Below are positions 47,106-55,729 of a DNA stretch of 64,000 bases, in pieces. Under the pieces are notes generated by a model. It was given only the letters and a program-made list of their open reading frames with translations, was not told the origin of the DNA and searched no databases. Position numbers and translations under genes: made by a program. Within the stretch, counting starts at the first letter, position 1. Each line of letters begins with the position of its first letter. Source of the DNA: CBDBJK01 sp965206395 (GTDB taxonomy: Bacteria > Chloroflexota > Dehalococcoidia > Lucifugimonadales > CATOSD01); assembly GCA_965206395.1 (NCBI GenBank), contig CBDBJK010000020.1, positions 124,001-188,000 on the forward strand, written 5' to 3'.

Positions 47106-47330
47106 CTTAGACTCCTGATAATAATGGGAAGATGTTAATACTCGACTACCGACAGAGTATAGCACGACAGTGCGTACGGTATGAAAGCTGGCGTGGGACT
47201 TTTGCCGCATAACCTGGTATGGACTGACGCCCCCTGCGAGTGAACATAAACATCAAGCCGTTGACACCCAAAAACGTCTGTGCTATAAACCCTGCAACTG
47301 AGTTCTTGATATTTCAAATGGGAGACAAAC

Positions 47331-48095
47331 GTGATCCCACGAATCGAAGTCATCGGCGTGACCGGCATTCCAGAAATCAAGCCGGGCGACCAGCTTGGTG
47401 AAATCATCACCAGCGCAGCCAAAGATCAGGGTACTACCCTAGAGGACGGCGATGTCCTGGTCGTCACGCAAAAGATCGTGTCCAAGGCGGAAGGCATGGT
47501 TATTGACCTGGCTACGGTCGAGCCTTCGGTATTCGCGCACTATTGGGCCAAGGCCTGTGATAAAGACCCTCGCCTTATCGAGTTAGTCTTGAGGGAAAGC
47601 CGTTCTATAGTCAGGATGGACATGAGCCGGGGCATCTTGATAACTGAAACAAAGCACGGTTTCGTTTGCGCCAACTCTGGAATCGACACCTCTAACGTGC
47701 CTGGGGAAGACATGGTTGCCCTGCTGCCAGTAGACTCGGACGAGTCAGCGCGACGAATCGGCAAAGAGATTCTGCAGGGCGCTTCTGGAGCAGTGGTGGC
47801 CGTCATCATCTCCGACACCTTTGGAAGGGCATGGCGAGAAGGTCACGCCAATTTCGCTATAGGCGTTTCAGGCATGAACCCAATCAAGGACTATAAGGGA
47901 ACCCCGGACGCTTACGGCCAGATCCTGAAGGTAACGGCCATAGCCATCGCTGACGAATTGGCTTCAACCGCCGAGTTGGCGACCGCCAAATCCATTGGTG
48001 TTCCAGTGACTATCATAAGGGGATACGAGTACGCCCAGGAGCCGGACGGCGTGCAGTCGCTCGTTCGCGAGCAGTCCAAGGACCTCTTCAGATAG
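47331..48095 (+). CDS. cofE: Coenzyme F420-0:L-glutamate ligase
   Basis: Adds the glutamate tail to coenzyme F420. 254 residues, GTG start after GGGAGA. PGDQLGEII, DGDVLVVTQKIVSKAEG, the ETKHGFVCANSGIDTSNVPG block and SDTFGRAWREG are diagnostic. It shows that the organism makes F420, in line with Chloroflexota. Other cof genes are outside the window. Confidence 0.94.
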   Translation: MIPRIEVIGVTGIPEIKPGDQLGEIITSAAKDQGTTLEDGDVLVVTQKIVSKAEGMVIDLATVEPSVFAHYWAKACDKDPRLIELVLRESRSIVRMDMSRGILITETKHGFVCANSGIDTSNVPGEDMVALLPVDSDESARRIGKEILQGASGAVVAVIISDTFGRAWREGHANFAIGVSGMNPIKDYKGTPDAYGQILKVTAIAIADELASTAELATAKSIGVPVTIIRGYEYAQEPDGVQSLVREQSKDLFR

Positions 48096-48285
48096 GCCAT
48101 CGCTTCTAACTACAGCCCTTGATCAACGGCCTGGCAAGCTTATCCAAAATTGCATCTCAATCCCGCCACTTCTGGGCTGCCCACTGGCCAATTGCAAGAT
48201 GGAGCAAAAATCCAGCATAAGCAGTGCGAGGGCATGTGAGAAAAGTAGGCGCCACCAGTTGCGTTATTCGCCTTTTTAACATATA

Positions 48286-49178
48286 TAGTCAATCCACTTT
48301 ATAACCATATGGTATGATCAACGACATTATGACTTACAGCATGGACTTGAGGAAAAGAGTGGTTGGCTTTGTAAACGAAGGTGGAAGCAAGACGAAGGCA
48401 TCACGTCGCTTTGAGGTCAGCCTGTGGTGCGTCAACGACTGGTGTAAGCGTGAAGACCTCGCACCAAAAGTTCAATCACTGAGGCATCGCAAGATAGACA
48501 AAGAGGCGTTGCGTCGGCACGTACGACTTTATCCTGATGCTTTACTGAGAGAGCGTGCTGAAGTATTCGGGGTGCATATCAACGCTGTGTGGTCAATGAT
48601 GCGTAAGATGGAGTTGACGCACAAAAAAAGCGATGCGCTACAGCGAGAGAAACCATGAAAAGCGTATCGAGTATCTGAGGACACTGCGCCAGGTTGTCAA
48701 GGACAAAGGAAGTGAGCACATAGTGTATCTGGATGAGAGTGGATTTGAGCGCACAACTCACAGAGCGCATGGTTGGGGTCTTCGGGGGAAGAAGGTATAC
48801 GGTGAACGCAGTGGCAAAAGGCGTCCTCGCACCAGCCTGATCTCTGCCAAACAGGGCAAAAGGCTGCTCGCTCCTATCCTGTTCGAAGGCAGCACCAACG
48901 CTACCTTGTTCAACTACTGGCTCCAGAGCCACTTGTTCAAAGAACTGGCCCAAAGCTCAACGTTAATCATGGACAATGCAACCTTTCACAAGACCGCTGC
49001 AACAAGGCAAATTATTGAGCAAGCTGGACACACTCTCCTCTTTCTGCCGCCGTACTCGCCAGACTTCAATCCAATCGAACAGGACTTTGCAATCATGAAA
49101 AGACGAAGGCAGTTTCTTCCTGCCGACACCACAATCGACGAAGTCGTGAGATCGTATGTATATTATCTGGAATGACTA
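48286..49178 (+). mobile_element. IS630-family element, second type
   Basis: About 893 bp with inverted repeats TAGTCAATCCA (left) and TGGAATGACTA (right, inward complement TAGTCATTCCA) and TA on both sides (48284-48285, 49179-49180). The right flank is the 3' end of a serine-recombinase-like gene; the left flank is not, so the target was not simply split. Confidence 0.85.
48329..49175 (+). CDS. IS630-family transposase, two frames
   Basis: Frame 1 (to 48658) carries the HTH half (MTYSMDLRKRVVGFV). Frame 2 (open to 49175) carries Asp in VYLDESGF, Asp in IMDNATFHK and Glu in YSPDFNPIEQ. The frames meet at a run of seven A (48613-48619). Losing one A gives HKKAMRYSERNHEKR, the normal fused sequence. 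The element is compact and both catalytic parts are intact. Confidence 0.82.
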
Positions 49179-49180
49179 TA

Positions 49181-49432
49181 ATGACGATGCTGGATGCTGT
49201 TTATGTGGAATGTAGGGAAGAGAAGCGAATCGTAGCCATCAAACCCAAACCAGCGTTCAGGCCATTGTTCGACATAGCTAACACCAGATCGGGCAGTGGG
49301 GTAGTGCTGATTAAAGAGGAAGCGCCTGCACATGGTGGTACAGGCGCTCCGACAGATTCGTGTTCCTGGTGGAGACGGGGGAGGGAGCCTGTCTCAGAAG
49401 TAGTGTTGTCTGCCGGACTAATAGCGGCGTAA
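49181..49432 (+). pseudogene. Serine recombinase, C-terminal remnant
   Basis: The frame beginning MLDAVYVECREEKRIVAIKPKP and continuing FRPLFDI...GSGVVLIKEE resembles the last residues of large serine recombinases. The upstream part is missing, cut off at the IS630 right end. A hairpin with an 8-bp stem (49321-49328 / 49341-49348) lies near the end of the remnant. The IS1182 element follows at 49385 and adds the last codons by chance. Confidence 0.5.
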
Positions 49433-51072
49433 CTCAGTAGATCATACTTTCGCCATGATTTAGCCCAATAAACACCATTGTGGATCTAAAGCCTCTGGTT
49501 TCGTCTTGTGTTCTTGAGAAAGAGAAAATTATGGTCGCTTCGGTGGGTTAGGCTGGAGCAGCATGGTTTGATGTGGAGAGTATGCGACAGAGGGTCTTGA
49601 GGTTGAATGCGACTGCCAAGAGAGTGAATTCTGCTTTCACGTTGGCAAGACCCCTGAGCAGGAATCTTCTGGCTCCCAGTTGCTCCTTGAGTATGCCAAA
49701 GACTGGCTCGACCAATCCTTTTCGTCGGGAGTACAGTCTCTGAGCTTCCTCAGTGGGCATCCATTCCCGATGCTTTCTGAGTAGAGCATCTAAGGGGCCA
49801 ATCCATAGGACTCTGCCTGAGTGCTTGTCTTTGGTACATACCCCATAGGCTGGACAGGTGTGACATATAGTGCGTGAAGCTCTGTATAGACGTATTGGAC
49901 CCGGAACTCTCCCATTACTTTTGGCAATACCACGGAAAGGTAGCCTTTGACCTTGTGGGCATAGGTAGCTGTCTGTGGTTGGGTCATAAATGAACCGGTC
50001 TTTGAAGTAAGGTCCCTGAATTCCCTTGTGGTAGCGTTCAGGCATGACGAACGTCTGGCCTCGTTGTGCGCCAGCTTCAAGGTTTGCCGCTGTATGGTAG
50101 CCACCATCGGCCAGAGTTATCTCAACTCGTTCTCCCAGCACACTTTCTGCCTGTTCTACCATGGGGACTAACTGACCGTAATCGGCTGCGTTGGTATCCA
50201 CGTCAGCAGCAGTAATAAGCATCCCATTACCCGACTCCGACGGAAGGGGAGATACCATGGCTTGAGCGTTATAGGCGGGTTGGATACCCTGGCGACCTTT
50301 CATCAACTTGGCATCCTCATCTGTGAGGTTCACTCTTTTCGGAGACCCCGGCTCAGCAAGCCGATCCATGGCATCTCGTACACGGTCTCGCAGTGACTGA
50401 GCGCGCTGAAGCTCATCTGGAAGTCTCGGTGGAGAAGGGGTGTCATCAGTCACGTTCTGGGCCTCAAGCTCCAAAATGGCTGCCTCGGTCCGATCCAGCA
50501 GATGCCGCAGTCCATCGGCGTCATGAGTCTGGTCTCCTGCGGCATTAGCTGCTACCTTCGTTCCGTCAACTGCCTGTAGTGCCAGGTCCACCAGACCTAC
50601 TTCCATCGCTGTGACCACCGTGTACTTCAGCAGGCTTCGCATCGCTTGCCGATGTGCCTTGTAGAATCGCCACAAGGTATTGTGGTCGGGATGCTGAAAG
50701 CCTGTGAGCCAAAGAAAGGGTATCTGATCTCGGCACGCTTCCTCAATCTTACGACTGGAACGTATCCCTCTCATGAACCCGTAAAGCCAGGCACACAACA
50801 GCAGTCTGGGATGGTAGGAAGGCGCTCCCATCACATCACCACTAAGGTCTATTCCCATCTCTGCCCAATGCCCACCATCGAGTCCTTCCACAAACGCAGC
50901 CACGAAACGCGATGGATGGTCGTCAGGCAGTAGCTCATCAAGACTCGGAGGTAGCAGCCAGGATTGTTCTCGACTCATAGGACGAACTGGCATCGTCATG
51001 CTCCATCTCAACATTTGTCATCATTTTACCCCTTTAGTCTCCAAATATCACACCGACTTCTGAGACAGGCTC
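49385..51072 (-). mobile_element. IS1182-family element, complete
   Basis: 1688 bp with perfect 17-bp inverted repeats GAGCCTGTCTCAGAAGT (49385-49401) and complement (51056-51072), and GAGG duplicated on both sides (49381-49384, 51073-51076). It has inserted in the sequence GGGGGAGG-GTCGAACTACACC just past the recombinase remnant. Confidence 0.92.
49548..51014 (-). CDS. IS1182-family transposase
   Basis: 488 residues, intact. The N-terminal domain LLPPSLDELLPDDHPSRFVAAF, then the catalytic core with Asp in LQAVDGTKVAANA, Asp in ITLADGGYHT and Glu in RRKGLVEPVFGILKEQLGARRF, is the IS1182 DDE pattern; CHTCPAYGVCTKDKHSGR supplies the Cys cluster. Confidence 0.93.
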   Translation of the reverse strand: MLRWSMTMPVRPMSREQSWLLPPSLDELLPDDHPSRFVAAFVEGLDGGHWAEMGIDLSGDVMGAPSYHPRLLLCAWLYGFMRGIRSSRKIEEACRDQIPFLWLTGFQHPDHNTLWRFYKAHRQAMRSLLKYTVVTAMEVGLVDLALQAVDGTKVAANAAGDQTHDADGLRHLLDRTEAAILELEAQNVTDDTPSPPRLPDELQRAQSLRDRVRDAMDRLAEPGSPKRVNLTDEDAKLMKGRQGIQPAYNAQAMVSPLPSESGNGMLITAADVDTNAADYGQLVPMVEQAESVLGERVEITLADGGYHTAANLEAGAQRGQTFVMPERYHKGIQGPYFKDRFIYDPTTDSYLCPQGQRLPFRGIAKSNGRVPGPIRLYRASRTICHTCPAYGVCTKDKHSGRVLWIGPLDALLRKHREWMPTEEAQRLYSRRKGLVEPVFGILKEQLGARRFLLRGLANVKAEFTLLAVAFNLKTLCRILSTSNHAAPA

Positions 51073-51279
51073 GAGGGTCGAACTACACCTGAAGCAACGC
51101 TTTGAGGTTTTGCTTGCGGCATGACGTTTGCGCCTCTATACTCGGCTTCCTGCCTCTGTCCACTCTACATGAGGCTCGGAAGATTTACGTCTTGAAGCCC
51201 CCATCATAAGCTCACAAGCCAATTTACGTTGTTATAAGCCCCTGTTAAACTCCCCTCATTAGCAAGGGAGGCAGTCGCT

Positions 51280-51744
51280 ATGTACTGTCCGGGCTGTGGC
51301 CAAAACAACCCAGAAGGTTCACGCTTCTGTAATGGTTGCGCTACCAGCCTTACTACGCCTCCGTCCGAGGACACTGAAACTCCGCTAGTTAGCCATGCCA
51401 CTGAGACATCCCCAGTTAGCAGCCCAGTTAGTGCTGACTTCGTAGGCCGTCAGCAGGAATTGGCTGAACTGATCGCTGTTTTGGATGACGCCTTGGCCGG
51501 ACGCGGAAGGCTGGTGATGCTAGTCGGTGAACCTGGTATCGGCAAGACTCGCACTGCTAGAGAGCTGTCCACTTTGGCTGAGCAGCGAGGCGCGCAAGTA
51601 TTATGGGGTCTCTGCTATGAGGGCGAGCGCGCTCCACCATACTGGCCCTGCCTATATCAAGGGCACAATCACGGGAGCCGGGTTGAAGGTCAAGGCCTTT
51701 GTACTGCATGGGCATTAAGAGAAAGGTGTGAGAGTTTCAGATGA
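51280..51744 (+). pseudogene. Zinc-ribbon AAA-type regulator, truncated
   Basis: 154 residues. MYCPGCGQNNPEGSRFCNGC is an N-terminal zinc ribbon, followed after a linker by FVGRQQELAEL and Walker A VGEPGIGKTRT of a STAND/adenylate-cyclase-associated ATPase. Homology stops after GERAPPYWP; the last ~25 residues look random. The intact family is 900 or more residues, so this is a 5' remnant. Confidence 0.72.
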
Positions 51745-51859
51745 GCAGATGAAGGCTTTGGAGCTTGAGCGGCATGAAGTATGTCCCAATTGGAACTATA
51801 CAATCAGGCCGCGCTCCATGGCCCACGCTCCCATATCATTCAGTTGTTTAAGTGCGAAT

Positions 51860-53557
51860 TTAATTTTGCACGGATTCTATGACTTTGGTGGCCGAGCCGT
51901 AGATACCCCAGAAGAACTCGCTCACATTGCCAAGCCCGCCTGCTACCGCCACGACGAAGGAATCTGGACTGGCCGCAATCGGCACTTCCATATCTGGATA
52001 TTCTTCCATCCATTGAAGGTCCGGGCGATCAAACCAGTTCCCCTGGCTATCCCGTTTCAGGTCACGGCCTCGGAATATGCGCTTCAAGGGCATTCTGGCC
52101 GTCCTGTGGAGGTAATTCTTGACATCGGTTTTACTCCAACCTGCCTGGGCCATTATCCTCGCGTGGTCTGGAGCTATCAGGAGTGTGTGCTGAGCGAGCA
52201 CCTTTTTGTTTATGGCAGGGTTCACTTTCCCGCCTTTGAGCCAGTCGCCTACAGGCGCGCTGCCGGTAAATTGCAGAGCCGAGGCCGCCACGTCCAGAAT
52301 AGTCTCGGGTTCGGTGCTTGAGACGTCAACAATGCTGGCTACACCCGAAACGGCGACTACGGTAACGGTGCTCTCCTGCGGCTTGTAACCTAACTCAACG
52401 TGGTATGGCGACCAGGGGCTGGCTTCTTCGTTTTCGGCGATGCACATGCTGTATTTGGTGGGCAAGCCCATAGTGTTGATGTCGGCTTCACCCGGATAGC
52501 AGTCGCCGATGTTCATGAGCGACAGGCGTAAGGATCGCCCGATGACGGTGTTAGCATAGTTAATGGCCCCCGGCCCCATGGCTGCGGTGCCGCTGTTGAT
52601 GCGAAGCCGCTTGGCGATTGGGCCGTTAATCAGCAAGAGAGGGGCCTCCGGCACAGTCGATACCTGCATCTCGCGAAGGATGCACTGAGGCTCTGCAAGC
52701 GCCTCTACGGCAGCAATGAGAACAGGCAGATGCTCTGGCTGACATCCGGCGATCACGGCATTGATTGCCAGCTTCTCTACGCTGGCAATACCAAATCCAG
52801 GTTCCATAATGGAGACAACGTCCTGGGGTTTTCGGCTAGTGCCCTTGAGCATACGTTCTACAGCCTCAGGCGTGGGTGGAATCACCGGGAAGCCGTCGCC
52901 CCAGCCCTTCTCCAGGAAGAGGGTATTGACCGCATCCAGGGTTGACATCAGATCGTCACCCCCAACGGTCAGGGTTTCAGAGGCGGTTTCTGCTTTTTCG
53001 ATGAGCGCAGGCTCTTTCACAGGCTCTAGCAGCCCTTGAAGAACACCATCTATCTGCTGTTCCACCATGCCTTGAATGAGATCGTGACGTTGTCCTGCCA
53101 CTACGTGCGGGATTGTAACCGAGGACAATAAAGGCTGGCCCCATGCACTGATGCTGGTGCGCCAGGCGGAGGAGAATTTCTCGGCAACTATGGCGACGGC
53201 GGGCAGTCCTGCCTTTTCTACGGCTACCGTGTCGTGGGCAAGCCACGACGTGCAGCCCCCTCAATCAGCTGTTGAGCCAATCACCCCCTGGCATTCCTGA
53301 GCTATTCTTTCGATGTCCTCATCTGAGGCCACGGTACGCCCCCAGCCAATGGAGCCGGTATAGTTCTTGAATTGCACATCAGGATACCGCTCGCTTATCA
53401 TCTCGGCGATGCGTGCGAGGGCCACGTCTCCGCCGGACTTCTGGTTCCAGTACAGGCCAATGGTCTTGCCATTCAGGGTGTCCAGCCTGGGTGCCGGACG
53501 AATCTTGTAGCCGGTGTATTTTGGAGCTACAGGACTTACGATTTCGATCTTTGACAT
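51860..53557 (-). CDS. UGSC-family protein, candidate selenoprotein (TGA = Sec99)
   Basis: 565 residues if the TGA at 53263-53261 is read through. GGAGGTGA precedes the ATG at 53557. The frame is open on both sides: IAQECQGVIGSTAD-U-GGCTSWLAHDTVAVEKAGLP matches the UGSC family, where the motif is U/C-G-S-C-T. A second domain (from about residue 200: TLFLEKGWGDGFPVIPPT...) carries further conserved Cys/Asp residues. The function of the family is unknown. It is last in the operon after an SBP and two permease genes. An ORF caller would split it into 53557-53261 and 53128-51860. Confidence 0.85.
53231..53249 (-). promoter_or_regulatory. SECIS-like hairpin in UGSC-family gene
   Basis: On the minus strand GTCGTGG - CTTGC - CCACGAC forms a 7-bp stem 11 nt after the TGA; the loop starts about 18 nt from it, inside the bacterial SECIS range. 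With a 6-bp stem the loop begins with G, otherwise it does not meet the G rule, so the match is weaker than that of the NHL gene. Confidence 0.5.
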
Positions 53558-53712
53558 GGTCTCACCTCCGCAGTTGGGTAGGATACACTCAGTCGTCTAT
53601 GCGTGCCTAAGCCTGAGGCTATCGATACTCAGGGCCTCATACCATGTTAATCCTTGCCACCTTCATAGTGCAACTACCCATTGTTAATACCAGGCCTAAG
53701 CGTGGCTACTCT

Positions 53713-54609
53713 CTAGCTGCCTCTCAGCTTGGGGTCCAGGACATCTCTCAGGGCGTCCCCAAAGAGGTTGATGCCAAACACCGCCATGCTTATTGCAACG
53801 CCCGGGAAAATCGCCATCCACGGCGCTATCTCAAAGTATCGTACGGCTTCTCCTGACAGATCCCTACCCCAGGATGGCGCAGGAGGCTTGACCCCAAGGC
53901 CCAGGAAGCTGAGTGAGGCCTCTATCAGAATAGCTGCCCCCAGGAAGGCTGTGGCATAAACGATGAAAGGAGCCAGACTGTTTGGAAGCATGTGCCTAAA
54001 GACTATGCGCCAGGGGCTCGAACCAATTGCTATAGCTGCATCCATATACGGAGTGCCCTTCACTGCCAAGGCGCTGGACCGGACCAGCCGTGTAGTCCCG
54101 GGAATGAGAGGCACAGCAATAGCTATCATCACGTTATTTACGGAGCCTCCTAAAGCCGCTACCAGGGCCATGGCAAGGACAAGAGAGGGGAAGGCGAACA
54201 TAATATCCATCAGACGCTGGAGAAGGTTATCTATGACTCCCCCAAAGTAGGCGCTTCCAAGACCGAATATGAGTCCAATCCCGGTCCCTATAGTAGTAGC
54301 CACTACTCCAACGTACATCGAGATGCGCGCGCCATAGATGACGCGGCTGTAGATATCTCGCCCCAGGCTGTCAGTGCCGAACCAAAAATCGGTTGATGGT
54401 GACTCTAGACGGTCCTGGCGGAATTGAAAGTTCGGGTCGTGACGGGCCACAAGCGGAGCAAAGATCGCAACAATGATAAACACCAACAGCGTTACAGCAC
54501 CGATGGCACCCAAAGGTTTGCGTTTGGAGAAGCTCCCTACTGAGTGAAGCCAGCCTCTCCTTCGGATAGGGCGCAATTGTGCTTGTGTGTCTTCTGAACT
54601 AAGGGCCAT
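53713..54609 (-). CDS. Peptide/nickel-type ABC transporter permease (DppC/OppC family)
   Basis: 298 residues. Six hydrophobic segments, the N-terminal extended loop with DSLGRDIYSRVIYGAR and the inner-membrane EAA-type loop AIAIGSSPWRIVFRHMLPNS are those of the DppC/OppC permeases. It lies 17 bp after the DppB-like gene. The ATPase subunits are not in the operon. Confidence 0.93.
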   Translation of the reverse strand: MALSSEDTQAQLRPIRRRGWLHSVGSFSKRKPLGAIGAVTLLVFIIVAIFAPLVARHDPNFQFRQDRLESPSTDFWFGTDSLGRDIYSRVIYGARISMYVGVVATTIGTGIGLIFGLGSAYFGGVIDNLLQRLMDIMFAFPSLVLAMALVAALGGSVNNVMIAIAVPLIPGTTRLVRSSALAVKGTPYMDAAIAIGSSPWRIVFRHMLPNSLAPFIVYATAFLGAAILIEASLSFLGLGVKPPAPSWGRDLSGEAVRYFEIAPWMAIFPGVAISMAVFGINLFGDALRDVLDPKLRGS

Positions 54610-54626
54610 GCCAGAACCTCATGAAA

Positions 54627-55583
54627 TCAGGCGTACTTGATCCTGGGGTCTATCCATGCATACAGCAAATCCACAACTATATTTACCACCACTACTACCC
54701 CAGCAAAGATGAATACCAACGCCTGCACCGTACTATAATCACGGTTAAAAATGGACTCTACCAGCAGACGGCCTATCCCAGGTATCCGGAAGACTGTCTC
54801 AATTATCACGATACCCCCGAAAAGGGCTATGATCTCCAAGCCGATGAGAGTAACTACTGGAAGGATTGCGTTTTTCAAGGCGTGACGGTTCATCACCACT
54901 GAATTACGAAGCCCCTTGGCCCGCGCAGTACGGATGTAATCCTCCCGCAGGATCTCTAACATACTAGACCTGGTCATACGAGTACCCAGGGCCGAGAGGC
55001 GAAACCCAGTGGCCAGAGCCGGAAAGGCGAGCTGTTGGAAGTTCAACCAGGGGTCTCTCCAAAAGGGAGCGTAATCAAGGGGTGGGAACCAATTGAACAA
55101 TAGCAACAGGGCTAAAATTATCAGGATACCGATGAAAAAATTAGGGATTGAAAGCGCCCCAATGCTAACAATGCGCAGAGCGTAGTCCACCCATGAGTCT
55201 TGCTTTAGTGCTGCTAGGACGCCGGAAGGAATGGCGATGGCGGTAGAGATGAATATTACCATCACCAATAGATTGAGGGTAATGGGGTATCGCCGCTTTA
55301 TTTCTTCTGTTATCACCTCTCCAGTGTAGAGAGACCTGCCGAAGTCAAAGCGGATCGCTCCCCAGAGCCATTTACCATACTGAACGTGCAGGGGATCTTC
55401 GAGGCCTAGCTTTTCGCGGAGTTGCTGTACCATCTCCTCGGAGCCTTCCTGGTCCATCTGAGCGCCCAAGATAGCCGCGGTCACGTCTCCGGGCACCACG
55501 CGCATGATGAGGAATACCAGTGTAACAGCTCCAAGGAATGTAGGTACAGCGAAGACAACCCTGCGGAGTATGTATTTCTGCAT
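54627..55583 (-). CDS. Peptide/nickel-type ABC transporter permease (DppB/OppB family)
   Basis: 318 residues. N-terminal MQKYILRRVVFAVPTFLGAVTLVF, the ILGAQMDQEGSEEMVQQLREKLGLEDPL loop, and the EAA loop TARAKGLRNSVVMNRHALKNA are typical. It pairs with the DppC-like gene as the transmembrane half of the importer. Confidence 0.94.
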   Translation of the reverse strand: MQKYILRRVVFAVPTFLGAVTLVFLIMRVVPGDVTAAILGAQMDQEGSEEMVQQLREKLGLEDPLHVQYGKWLWGAIRFDFGRSLYTGEVITEEIKRRYPITLNLLVMVIFISTAIAIPSGVLAALKQDSWVDYALRIVSIGALSIPNFFIGILIILALLLLFNWFPPLDYAPFWRDPWLNFQQLAFPALATGFRLSALGTRMTRSSMLEILREDYIRTARAKGLRNSVVMNRHALKNAILPVVTLIGLEIIALFGGIVIIETVFRIPGIGRLLVESIFNRDYSTVQALVFIFAGVVVVVNIVVDLLYAWIDPRIKYA

Positions 55584-55636
55584 AATAGTCCTAAGTCAGG
55601 TAGGCTGAACGGCCTGCATTAAGCCCAACCTTCAGA

Positions 55637-55683
55637 GGGCACTGATGAGCCCGACAGATGGTCTGTTGAGCTCATCAGTGCCC
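55637..55683. repeat. 14-bp hairpin between the SBP and permease genes
   Basis: GGGCACTGATGAGC (55637-55650) pairs with 55670-55683; the loop can form a second small stem. It lies in the transcript between the binding-protein and permease genes, where such structures protect the upstream mRNA so that the binding protein is made in excess. Partial termination is another option. Confidence 0.6.
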
Positions 55684-55729
55684 CCCTGCTTTTCCCGCTA
55701 AAGCGATTGTGGATCGGGCCGGTGATCAC

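Noticed and set aside
53261..53557. A separate 98-residue protein upstream of the 51860-53128 gene
   Set aside because: Both pieces share one frame, the second lacks a ribosome binding site at its TTG, and the family motif spans the TGA.
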